DNA of 37,503 bases from Burkholderiales bacterium (GTDB taxonomy: Bacteria; Pseudomonadota; Gammaproteobacteria; Burkholderiales; Usitatibacteraceae): positions 1 through 37,503 of the forward strand of contig JAHCLE010000014.1 in NCBI GenBank assembly GCA_026125445.1, read 5' to 3'. Below the pieces are notes generated by a model. The model saw nothing but the letters and a program-made list of their open reading frames with translations, did not search any database and was not told where the DNA came from. This document shows positions 9,477 through 16,122 of the stretch, in pieces (positions within the stretch are counted from its first letter, which is position 1; every line of letters begins with the position of its first letter). Both the position numbers and the translations under genes were made by a program.

Positions 9477-10957
9477 GGGTTTCCTCCGCCGCCGCCGCTG
9501 CCGACGCTCTCGTTGGGATTGATGCCGCGCTTGTAGGCCTGGTCCTCGAGGATGATCGTGTTGGCGTGCAAGGCGTACGGGTTGACGACGTTGCGCGTGG
9601 CCACGCTCGAGGCGCTGGTGGCCGGGCGGAAGAAGCTCTTCACGTCGGTGCGCCACGGCGAGTCGGCCGGCAGGATGTACTTGCCCGTCTGGTCCTGGAT
9701 GTAGGACAGCGAGTTCCACTCCACCATGGCGCCGTCGTAGAAGCGCACCGGCACCCCGAGGATTCCCGCGGAGGCGAAGCCGGTGATCATCGCGCGGAAG
9801 GTGGTCTCGCAGTAGTTGTAGATCACGTCGCCGGCCTGGTAGGCGTTGCCCGAACCCACGGCCTGGTAGGTGGCGTCCACGAACGCCGTGCCCGCCGCGT
9901 TGGCGCCCCCCATCAGGAAGTTCTGCAGTTCCGCCTTCGGCCGGTAGGCGAAGCCCTTGGCGGAGTCGAGCAGGTTCGTGAACTGCAGCTGCAGGGTGCC
10001 GCGGGGATGGCCCTGGCGCGAGCCGCCGTTCTGGAACGAGCTCATGTAGTTGTAGCTGGCGGGCGGGGCGCAGCTGGCCGCGCCGCAGGCGACGAAGCCG
10101 GAATCGCCGCTTTCCAGGCGCTCGCCGGCGCTGTACTGGCCGAGGCTGCGCGCGTCCCAGATGAGGACGCCGTCGTCCTTCTTGTTGGCGTCCGTGGCGG
10201 GCAGCACCGCAAGCAGGTCCTCGAAGGTCGCCTGCAGCGCCGTGTTGTCCACGGGGATGTCCTTGACGCTCGCCGTGCCGGTGCCGGGCGCGGTGCTGGC
10301 GGTGGCGGCGAAGTCGGCGGCGACGAGCCCGTTGCCGTTGATCCACTGGTTGCCGCCGTTGAGCACGGCCACGTTCTTCTTGTCCACGCCCCAGTAGCGA
10401 AGCGCGTACCAGCAGCGCCCCTGCGCCATGGCGTTGCCCGTGCTGCCGGTGCCCTGGGCGCAGACGATCATGTCGTTCACCGGGTCGACGTTGTACTTCT
10501 TGAGCAGGGCATCGATCGACGGCCCGTCGAGCACCATGCTCTGGGTCTCGATCACGCCGTTCTTGCGCGTCTGGATCCACTCGGAGGAGGGCGAGAGGTA
10601 GGTGAAGACGGTCGTGCCGTTGGGCTTGATGTACTCGGCGCCGGTCGGCCCGACCGTGGCCTGGAAGATGACGAGCTTGCCGGTGATGCCCGCGGGCCGG
10701 TTGGCGGTCCAGTTGGACATCCAGCGCTTGAGGGTGGCCGCCGTGACCAGGCCGTTCACGTTGTCGTCGTAGTTGTCGGCGGACGCCTGCGCGATGGTCT
10801 GCGGCGTGTTCACCACGATCTTCACGACGTTGCCCGAGGACGTGTCCTCGCGCCCGCCGCCGCCGCAGGAGGCCAGCACGAAGCAGGCCGCCACGGCCAG
10901 CGCCGCGCGCCGCTTCAGGTTCTCCCCCTGGTCCGCGCCCAGTTGTTGCGTGCTCAT
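9467..10957 (-). CDS. extH: Rhodanese-like lipoprotein (ExtH-like)
   Basis: Lipoprotein of 496 residues. The lipobox LASC has its lipidated Cys at 31 and is followed by GGGG. Two rhodanese-type halves follow: an early Cys166 (MIVCAQGTG), a WDAR motif at 267-270, and a CX4R loop at 383-388 (CETTFR) matching the catalytic loop of sulfurtransferases. The protein ends in a Gly-rich tail with a last cysteine (NPCG). In the Geobacter extHIJKL cluster a rhodanese-like lipoprotein (ExtH) is encoded next to the ExtI porin; the same pairing here supports the name. It probably sits in the outer membrane. The ATG at 10957 has AAGGAGG six to seven bases upstream and is preferred to the ATG at 10984. A sigma-54 promoter lies upstream. 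Confidence 0.8.
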   Translation of the reverse strand: MSTQQLGADQGENLKRRAALAVAACFVLASCGGGGREDTSSGNVVKIVVNTPQTIAQASADNYDDNVNGLVTAATLKRWMSNWTANRPAGITGKLVIFQATVGPTGAEYIKPNGTTVFTYLSPSSEWIQTRKNGVIETQSMVLDGPSIDALLKKYNVDPVNDMIVCAQGTGSTGNAMAQGRCWYALRYWGVDKKNVAVLNGGNQWINGNGLVAADFAATASTAPGTGTASVKDIPVDNTALQATFEDLLAVLPATDANKKDDGVLIWDARSLGQYSAGERLESGDSGFVACGAASCAPPASYNYMSSFQNGGSRQGHPRGTLQLQFTNLLDSAKGFAYRPKAELQNFLMGGANAAGTAFVDATYQAVGSGNAYQAGDVIYNYCETTFRAMITGFASAGILGVPVRFYDGAMVEWNSLSYIQDQTGKYILPADSPWRTDVKSFFRPATSASSVATRNVVNPYALHANTIILEDQAYKRGINPNESVGSGGGGGNPCG

Positions 10958-11022
10958 GTTCTTCTCCTCCTTCGCGTTGGCCATTGCCGATGTCGGGTCG
11001 CACCCGTCCGGATGCCGTCTTT

Positions 11023-11038
11023 AGCACATTGCATGCCG
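11023..11038 (-). promoter_or_regulatory. Sigma-54 promoter of the rhodanese-like gene
   Basis: Minus strand CGGCATG-CAAT-GTGCT with exact GG-N10-GC spacing (GG at 11037-11036, GC at 11025-11024). It matches the internal promoter at 8112-8127 at 13 of 15 core positions. Predicted start near 11012, about 55 bases before the ATG at 10957. Confidence 0.72.
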
Positions 11039-11053
11039 GAATCCTTCGGCCCT

Positions 11054-11069
11054 AAAAAACAACGATTTG
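11054..11069 (-). promoter_or_regulatory. A-tract with IHF-like site upstream of the rhodanese-like gene promoter
   Basis: AAAAAACA (11054-11061) runs into AAACAACGATTTG (11057-11069), one mismatch from the IHF consensus WATCAANNNNTTR. It starts 16 bases beyond the -24 GG, between the promoter and the candidate activator site, the usual place for IHF in sigma-54 promoters. Confidence 0.5.
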
Positions 11070-11124
11070 GCCGCGAACCGGCGGCGCCGGGCGTTGCACA
11101 TTCCACCGGGCGCGCGCGCCGCGA

Positions 11125-11136
11125 TTCAATTTGCAA
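11125..11136. promoter_or_regulatory. Candidate upstream activator site, copy 2
   Basis: TTCAATTTGCAA, identical to 8213-8224, centred 94 bases from the -24 element of the minus promoter and about 155 bases from that of the plus promoter. From here one bound activator could serve both divergent promoters. Confidence 0.45.
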
Positions 11137-11283
11137 GGCGGGCGATGGCGGAACGGAAGCGCGCGCCCCCCGATTGCATAATCCAATCCCGTGGCAGCGT
11201 GGCATGCCGCGATTGCGACATGCACGGTGGCGTGGCGGGGCCCGGGCAGGGCCTGCGCAGGCGCGAGGCGCGCGAAACGCGAC

Positions 11284-11299
11284 CGGCACGCTACTTGCT
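11284..11299 (+). promoter_or_regulatory. Sigma-54 promoter of the TusA-like/YeeE operon
   Basis: CGGCACG-CTAC-TTGCT, one mismatch from TGGCACG-N4-TTGCW, with GG at 11285-11286 and GC at 11297-11298 (exact N10). Transcription would start near 11311, about 28 bases before the GTG at 11339. Confidence 0.87.
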
Positions 11300-11338
11300 A
11301 TCTTCACGGCCAACGAACCCACGAGGTCCCGCAAGTCC

Positions 11339-11704
11339 GTGTACCGGTTTCTCGACCCCATCGCCTGGATGTTCCCCGCGCTTCGCCGGGCCGGCCCCGG
11401 CGTGGCCACGGGGGAGGCGAGGGCCGTGGAGGTGCCGGGCCACGGCGCGATGCTCGCCGACGCGAGCGTGGACCTCACGGGCGAGAACTGTCTCAGGACC
11501 AACCTCGTGACCAAGCGCGCGCTCGACGCCGCGCCGCCGGGGTCGGTCGTCGAGATCGTCTCCGACAACCTGAGCTCGGTGGAGACGATCCCGTTCATGC
11601 TCGCGGGGCACGGCTGCGTGCACCTGGGCACGCTGCACCTGGAAGGCACCTGGAAGATCTACGCGCGCAAGCTCGGCGCGGACGACGGAGGAAGGCTGAA
11701 ATGA
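11339..11704 (+). CDS. TusA-like sulfurtransferase-fold protein with an altered active site
   Basis: Protein of about 121 residues. The C-terminal 75 or so read as a TusA/SirA fold (VDLTGENCL, TKRALDAAPPGSVVEIVSDN). The usual CPxP motif is replaced by CLRT, so the cysteine is kept but the prolines are lost. A second cysteine lies in the GHGCVH segment. The N-terminal 40 residues are an extension of unknown role. I chose GTG at 11339 (GAGG at 11323); an ATG at 11369 is also possible. It is the first gene after a sigma-54 promoter, and its stop overlaps the YeeE start as ATGA. A sulfur or selenium carrier for the transporter is a plausible role. Confidence 0.72.
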   Translation: MYRFLDPIAWMFPALRRAGPGVATGEARAVEVPGHGAMLADASVDLTGENCLRTNLVTKRALDAAPPGSVVEIVSDNLSSVETIPFMLAGHGCVHLGTLHLEGTWKIYARKLGADDGGRLK

Positions 11705-13152
11705 CGGATGGCGTGGTTTGCACGACGGAAGGCGTGGGCGCGGCGACGAGCCGGGCCAACACCTGGCGGGCTTCGGCGGTGGTGGGGGCTTTCCTCCTCC
11801 TGTCGATCTGGACGTACGCGCTGGATGCGCGCTACCTCTACTTCTCGGCCTACCTCTGGTTCGGCTTCATCTACGGCGCGAGCCTGCAGTACGGGCGCTT
11901 CTGCATGGCTTCCGCCATCCGCGACCTCTTCGCCGTGGGCGTGCCGCGCATGGCCGTGGGGATCATGATCGCGGTCGTGCTCTTCAGCCTCGTCTCGGCC
12001 GCCGTCACGGTCGCCGGCAAGAGCACCTTCCACGCCTCCCCCATCGGGCTCTACTCGGTGGTCGGCGGCGCGATCTTCGGCTTCGGCATGGTGTTCACCG
12101 GCGGCTGCGCCACGGGCTCGCTCTACAAGACGGGGGAGGGGAGCGTCTCGGCGCTGCTCGTGGTGATCTCGCTCAGCTTCGCGCAGGCTCTCTTCGTGGA
12201 CGTGGGCGGCGTCCTCGACGCGCTGGTGCCGGCCTCCTGGACCGCCTCGGCGGCGGCCAAGTCGATGCCGGCCGAGCTCACCGTCACCAAGGGCTGGTAC
12301 GACCAGTTCCTCGCGGGCTACATCTGGGACCTGAAGTCGGTCACCGCCGGCGACGCGCTCGGCCTCGCGAGCCCCGCGGCCAGGGCCTTCATCGGCAACT
12401 CGCTCGTGAACGCGATCCTGCCCGCGATCGTGATCCTCGCCGTGATCTACGTGCGCTGGTACCGCAAGGGGTGGCTGCGCAAGAACAAGGACGCCGCACC
12501 CGGGATGGCCCGCGAGGTCGCCGGCTGGTGGAGCATGGTCACCGCTTCGAAGCGCACGGCCATCGCCGGCCTCGTGCTGGGCGTGGCCGCGGGCCTGCAG
12601 ATGTGGGTCATGCAGACGCTGCAGCAGAAGTTCGGCATCTCGAACGCGGGCGAGCTCCTCACGGCGATGGGCAACACCCAGGGGCTGAGCCTGCAGGAGA
12701 CGGTGTTCGACCCCGGCTACTTCTACGTGACCACGCAGGAGGCCCAGGGCGCGGCGTGGGTGCTCGCGCAGCTCGGCATGGACCTTCGCGACAACATCTT
12801 CTTCGGGATGGAGAACGGCATCCCCAGCCCGCTCGCCAATCCCGTGCTGTGGATGAGCTTCTCGGTGATCGGCGGCTCGATGGTGATGGCGCTGCTGGCC
12901 AACGAGTTCAAGCTCAAGATGCCCACGCGCGAGATCGCGATCTGGGCCATCGGCGGCGGCATCCTCATGGGCATCGGCTCGCGCATCGGCATGGGCTGCA
13001 ACATCGGCGCGTTCTTCGCGACGGTGACCAACGGCGATCCCTCGGGCTGGCTCTTCGCGCTGGGCATGACCGCGGGCGGCTACGGCGGCGTCAAGTTCTT
13101 CAACTGGTGGATCGAGCGCAAGATGGCGAAGGAAACGCCGCTCGGGTTCTGA
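11701..13152 (+). CDS. YeeE/YedE-family membrane transporter (sulfur/selenium)
   Basis: Inner-membrane protein of 483 residues with about ten or more hydrophobic segments in two related halves. Three family-type cysteines are visible: YGRFCMAS (Cys68), TGGCATGS (Cys136) and GMGCNIGA (Cys433). In the family member TsuA, cysteines of this kind pass thiosulfate across the membrane with a TusA-type partner; YedE members are tied to selenium metabolism. Here one TusA-like gene precedes it (ATGA overlap) and a canonical TusA gene follows 42 bases later. Thiosulfate, selenite-derived or another chalcogen compound could be the substrate; the sequence alone does not decide. Confidence 0.9.
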   Translation: MTDGVVCTTEGVGAATSRANTWRASAVVGAFLLLSIWTYALDARYLYFSAYLWFGFIYGASLQYGRFCMASAIRDLFAVGVPRMAVGIMIAVVLFSLVSAAVTVAGKSTFHASPIGLYSVVGGAIFGFGMVFTGGCATGSLYKTGEGSVSALLVVISLSFAQALFVDVGGVLDALVPASWTASAAAKSMPAELTVTKGWYDQFLAGYIWDLKSVTAGDALGLASPAARAFIGNSLVNAILPAIVILAVIYVRWYRKGWLRKNKDAAPGMAREVAGWWSMVTASKRTAIAGLVLGVAAGLQMWVMQTLQQKFGISNAGELLTAMGNTQGLSLQETVFDPGYFYVTTQEAQGAAWVLAQLGMDLRDNIFFGMENGIPSPLANPVLWMSFSVIGGSMVMALLANEFKLKMPTREIAIWAIGGGILMGIGSRIGMGCNIGAFFATVTNGDPSGWLFALGMTAGGYGGVKFFNWWIERKMAKETPLGF

Positions 13153-13194
13153 TCCCCCAAACCGCAACGCGCAATCACCGGAGGCAAGAGTTCC

Positions 13195-13449
13195 ATGGCA
13201 ATGAAGTTCGAGAAGGTCTCGGAAGGCAAGTACCAGCTGGACGTCCAGGGCTACGTCTGCCCGCACCCGCAGCTCTACACCAAGAAGGCGCTGGAGAAGC
13301 TGCAGTCCGGGGAGACGCTGGAGCTGCTCTTCGACAACCCGTCGTCGGGCGAGTCGATCAGCGCCATGTGCGATTCCCAGGGCGACGACATCCTCGAGCA
13401 GGCGCAGGACGCCGGCAAGACGATGCGCTGGACCATCCGCAAGCACTGA
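13195..13449 (+). CDS. TusA-family sulfurtransferase
   Basis: Small protein of 84 residues with the full TusA signature: a beta strand (YQLDVQGYV) followed by CPHPQ, with the persulfide-carrying Cys near residue 23, then a Lys-rich helix and LELLFDNPSS. TusA proteins carry persulfide sulfur, and possibly selenium, between donors and acceptors in the cytoplasm. It follows the YeeE/YedE transporter, the same pairing as YeeE-YeeD (TsuA-TsuB) and YedE-YedF. The start ATG at 13195 is preceded by GGAGG (13180s). The next gene begins 15 bases downstream. Confidence 0.93.
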   Translation: MAMKFEKVSEGKYQLDVQGYVCPHPQLYTKKALEKLQSGETLELLFDNPSSGESISAMCDSQGDDILEQAQDAGKTMRWTIRKH

Positions 13450-13464
13450 CGGGCGCGCGCGACC

Positions 13465-13773
13465 ATGCGACTCGGAATCGTCGCCTCGCACGAATCGGCG
13501 GGGCCGCAGCTCGAGGGCCTGGCGGCGGCCGCCGCCGCGCGCGGCTGGTCCTGCCGGTGCTTCCTCACCGACTCCGCGGTGAAGCTCGCGCGCTCGCCGC
13601 GCCTGGGCGAGCTGGCGCGCTCGGGAGCCCTCCGCCTCGACGTGTGCGAGCACAGCTGGTCGCACTTCGGGCAGGGCGATGCCCCCGCGGGCGCGAACAT
13701 GGGCACCCAGTTCCAGAACGCGGAACTCGCGCGCGACTGCGACCGCCTGCTCGTGCTGCCGGGGGCGCGATGA
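13465..13773 (+). CDS. Small DsrE-like protein of the sulfur-relay operon
   Basis: Protein of 102 residues with an alternating strand/helix pattern: MRLGIVASH, a helix, RCFLTDSAVKLA, then LDVCEHSWSHFG with Cys61, and a C-terminal RLLVLPGAR strand. Size, fold pattern and the cysteine after the third strand suggest the DsrE/TusD-type family, which transfers persulfide to or from TusA. Three cysteines (30, 32, 61) are present. The similarity is judged by eye and is moderate. It lies 15 bases after the TusA gene, and its stop overlaps the next start as ATGA. Confidence 0.7.
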   Translation: MRLGIVASHESAGPQLEGLAAAAAARGWSCRCFLTDSAVKLARSPRLGELARSGALRLDVCEHSWSHFGQGDAPAGANMGTQFQNAELARDCDRLLVLPGAR

Positions 13774-14021
13774 GGAAGCTGCTCGTCGTCGCCAGGCACA
13801 ACAAGGCCGAGGCGCTGCGCGTGGCCGCGGGGCTCACGCTCCTGAGCGACCCGGTGCGCGTGGCCGTCGTGGGCGCGCTCGAGGACACTCCGGCGGTGGC
13901 CGAGCAGCGCGAGCTGCTCGAGTTCGCCGAGGTGCCGCTGGAGGAGCTGCCCGAGGACGCCGCGGGCCGCAGCCGGCTCGCCGGCGAGATGCTCGAAGCC
14001 GACGCCGTCTACGTGATATGA
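13770..14021 (+). CDS. Small DsrE-fold-like protein without cysteine
   Basis: Protein of 83 residues: MRKLLVVARHNKAEALRVAAGL, a strand RVAVVGAL, an acidic helix and a C-terminal EADAVYVI. The strand-helix pattern resembles a shortened DsrE domain, but there is no cysteine, so it cannot carry a persulfide itself. It is coupled by ATGA overlaps to both neighbours, which strongly supports that it is translated. A structural subunit in a DsrEFH-like complex is one possibility; I do not recognise a named family. Confidence 0.7.
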   Translation: MRKLLVVARHNKAEALRVAAGLTLLSDPVRVAVVGALEDTPAVAEQRELLEFAEVPLEELPEDAAGRSRLAGEMLEADAVYVI

Positions 14022-14200
14022 CCATGCCGAAGAAGATCCTCCTCCTGCACGACGCCCCCGAGGCGCCGCCCTCCGTCGCGGAGCTCGCGCAGGAGCTCCA
14101 GGCCGGTGGCGCCGAGGTTCGCCTCGCGCCCTGCGCCGAGCCCTACGGGGCGGTGCTGGACGCGGTGGCCGAGGCCGACAGCATCGTCTATTTCCGATAG
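14018..14200 (+). CDS. Very small protein related to its upstream neighbour
   Basis: Protein of 60 residues, MTMPKKILLLHDAPEAPPSV followed by a helix, a strand AEVRLAPCAEPYG and a terminal EADSIVYFR. The opening K-K/R-LL strand and the closing EAD-x-x-Y match the pattern of the preceding 83-residue protein, so the two may be diverged copies. It has a single cysteine. The ATG at 14018 overlaps the previous stop as ATGA; a second ATG lies at 14024. It ends the operon, 70 bases before nnrS. Function unknown. Confidence 0.65.
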   Translation: MTMPKKILLLHDAPEAPPSVAELAQELQAGGAEVRLAPCAEPYGAVLDAVAEADSIVYFR

Positions 14201-14215
14201 CCCCTGGGGGCATTT

Positions 14216-14233
14216 CCTTGAACCGGTTCAAGG
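14216..14233 (+). promoter_or_regulatory. FNR/NnrR-type operator before nnrS
   Basis: CCTTGAACCGGTTCAAGG is a perfect 18-base palindrome containing TTGA-N6-TCAA, the CRP/FNR-family box. Its centre (14224.5) lies about 42 bases before the start predicted from the -10-like CATAAT (14255-14260), the spacing of a class II activated promoter. Confidence 0.82.
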
Positions 14234-14269
14234 CCGGGGAGGGGCGGGCGCGCCCATAATGGGCGTTCC

Positions 14270-15526
14270 ATGATCCCGATTTCGCAGCGCGGAGCTTCCC
14301 CCGCCGGGCGCCGTTCGACCTGGGCGGTGTGGACCTGCGCGCCGCACCGCGTCTACTTCCTGCCCGGCGCGCTGCAGCTCGTGGCGGCCATGCTCTTCAT
14401 GGGCTGGGACATCGCCGGTCGCAGCCTCGGCCTGTGGCCCGTGCCCGCCTGGTCGGTGCCGCCGGCCTGGGGCCACGCCTGGCTGATGGTCTTCGGCCTC
14501 TTCCCCTGGTTCATCTTCGGCTTCGGCTTCACGGCCATTTCCAACTGGACCGGGGTGAAGCCGCGGCGCGCGGAGTGGCTCGCGGGCGCGCTGCCGATGA
14601 TCGCGGGACTGCTGGTCCTCTACGCGGGCCTCGCCTCCACGCGCGGCCTCGTGGTGGCCGGCGGCCTCGTGCACCTCGCGGGCTGGCTCGCGGGCACGGC
14701 CGCGCTCACGCGCATCGTGTTCACGGCCGGAAAGCGCGACCCGCAGGGCGCGGCGATCGTGGCCCTGCTGTACCTGGGCGCCATCGCCTCGGGCGCGTTC
14801 CTCGTCGCCGTCGCGCAGCTCGACGCCGGCCGGGTGGGGCTCGCGCGCGACGCGGGACTGTGGCTCTTCCTGCTGCCCGTGTTCCTGGTCGTGAACCACC
14901 GCATGATCCCGTTCTTCTCCAGCCGCGTGCTTTCGGGCTACGTGATGTACCGGCCGGCGTTCTCGCTCCCGTTCCTCGCCGCGGCGTGCGCGGCGCACCT
15001 CGCCCTCGAGAGTGCGTCGCTCGCGCAATGGACCTGGGTGGCCGACGCGCCGATGGCGGCCTGGGTCGGCTGGCTCGCCTGGAAGTGGGGGCTCACGCAG
15101 AGCTTCCGCGCGCGGCTGCTGGCCATGCTGCATCTCTCCCTCACCGTGCTGGCCGTGGCGCTCGCGTTCTCCGCCGTCGCGAGCCTGGCGGCGCTGGCAG
15201 GGCAGCCCGGGCTCTTCGGACGCGGGCCCCTGCACCTGCTCGCGGTGGGCTACCTCGCGGCGATGACCTTCGGGATGGTCTCGCGCGTCTCGCTGGGCCA
15301 CTCCGGACGGTCGCTCGAAGCCGATCCGCTCACCTGGTACGGCTTCCTCGCGCTCATAGGCGTGGGCGCCGCGCGCGCCGTGGCGGATCTCGCGCCGCTG
15401 CCGCCGGGTCTTCGCTCCGCCCTGCTCGGCCTCGCCGCGGCTGCGTGGATCGTCATCGTGGCCGGCTGGGCCGCGCGCTTCGTTCCCATCTACCTCGCCC
15501 CGCGCTCCGACGGACGCGAGGGGTGA
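14270..15526 (+). CDS. nnrS: NnrS-family haem/copper membrane protein
   Basis: Polytopic membrane protein of 418 residues with about twelve hydrophobic segments. Family landmarks are APHRVYFLPGA near the N-terminus, a VNHRMIPFFSSRVL segment near residue 208 and GMVSRVSLGHSGR near residue 335. NnrS proteins are induced by nitric oxide through NnrR/FNR-type regulators and protect against NO-derived stress. That fits the TTGA-N6-TCAA palindrome just upstream and the neighbouring hemerythrin gene. The ATG at 14270 lies only nine bases after the -10-like hexamer and has no adjacent ribosome site (a GGGGAGGGG run is 26 bases away), so the message may be almost leaderless. Confidence 0.93.
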   Translation: MIPISQRGASPAGRRSTWAVWTCAPHRVYFLPGALQLVAAMLFMGWDIAGRSLGLWPVPAWSVPPAWGHAWLMVFGLFPWFIFGFGFTAISNWTGVKPRRAEWLAGALPMIAGLLVLYAGLASTRGLVVAGGLVHLAGWLAGTAALTRIVFTAGKRDPQGAAIVALLYLGAIASGAFLVAVAQLDAGRVGLARDAGLWLFLLPVFLVVNHRMIPFFSSRVLSGYVMYRPAFSLPFLAAACAAHLALESASLAQWTWVADAPMAAWVGWLAWKWGLTQSFRARLLAMLHLSLTVLAVALAFSAVASLAALAGQPGLFGRGPLHLLAVGYLAAMTFGMVSRVSLGHSGRSLEADPLTWYGFLALIGVGAARAVADLAPLPPGLRSALLGLAAAAWIVIVAGWAARFVPIYLAPRSDGREG

Positions 15527-15532
15527 GGGGAA

Positions 15533-16072
15533 TCAGACGGGAAACTCGACTCCGCGCCGATCGGCCATGGAGCGACCGAGCGACTCCAGGTCCGCGGCCG
15601 TGAAGTAACGGCGCGCGAGATCCGGAATGGAGCCGTCCTCGGCGGGGATGTGCGAGGCGTAGATCTCGCGGAAGGCCGCCACCTCGGCCGGGTCGAGCGA
15701 CTTCGGAAGCCCCTCCGCGATGCCCTGCAGCGGCTTCCTCAATCGCGCCCACACCGCGGCCATGCGCTCGTGCTCCGCTTCCAGCTGCTTGCGCAGCGCC
15801 CGGAAGCGCTCGAGATCGCGTGGGTCCGTGATGCGCTTTTCCAGCAGCGGGAAGATGTCGCGGTCCTCGTCGCCGTGGTGGTGGGGGGCGGACTTCTCGA
15901 AGTAGCGCAGGATCGCCTGCGCCGCGTTGCTCGCCTCGGCGTCCACGCCCTTGTCGGCGAGGTGGCCGGGAAGCTTCGCGAGGGTGGAGAGCTGCTTCTC
16001 GATGCGACGGTGACAGCCCAGCCACATGCCGATGGGATCGTCGAATCCCGCGGGAGTGTCGAACAGGTTCAT
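15533..16072 (-). CDS. Hemerythrin domain protein
   Basis: Helical protein of 179 residues with the hemerythrin HHE metal ligands: His21, the HHHGDED segment (64-70), EHERM (His101) and SHIPAED (His141 with Glu/Asp following). Such proteins bind a di-iron centre and take part in O2, NO or iron handling. The gene is convergent with nnrS, only six bases apart, which suggests a shared NO/redox role. I chose the ATG at 16072; an in-frame ATG at 16123 overlaps the sortase stop as TGATG and would add 17 residues. Neither start has a good ribosome site. Confidence 0.88.
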   Translation of the reverse strand: MNLFDTPAGFDDPIGMWLGCHRRIEKQLSTLAKLPGHLADKGVDAEASNAAQAILRYFEKSAPHHHGDEDRDIFPLLEKRITDPRDLERFRALRKQLEAEHERMAAVWARLRKPLQGIAEGLPKSLDPAEVAAFREIYASHIPAEDGSIPDLARRYFTAADLESLGRSMADRRGVEFPV

Positions 16073-16122
16073 GGCGCCCGAGTCTACCCCCGGGTTCGTG
16101 ACGATAGGGTTGCAGTGCAGCA

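Larger units (their letters stand above)
10958..11338. other. Divergent regulatory region between the two arms of the cluster
   Basis: About 380 bases with no convincing gene. It holds two divergent sigma-54 promoters (11024-11038 minus, 11284-11299 plus), an A-tract with an IHF-like match, and a 12-mer shared with the internal promoter region. It is more AT-rich in patches than the flanking genes. Scattered ATTGCAT and TTGCA words (for example 11173-11179) may be further binding half-sites. Confidence 0.75.

Noticed and set aside
10982-10984. ATG at 10984 as the start of the rhodanese-like lipoprotein
   Set aside because: It would place nine extra residues before the lipoprotein signal and lacks the ribosome site. 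The ATG at 10957 has AAGGAGG at good distance.
8214-11027. A 937-codon minus-strand frame covering the whole rhodanese-like gene and the cytochrome
   Set aside because: Upstream of 9476 it is a GC-rich shadow of the rhodanese-like gene, full of Arg/Gly/Ala runs. Only the part from 9476 down has family sequence.
11200-11220. TGGCATG...TTGC at about 11200-11216 as a fourth sigma-54 promoter
   Set aside because: GG to GC spacing is 12 rather than 10 bases, which sigma-54 does not tolerate.
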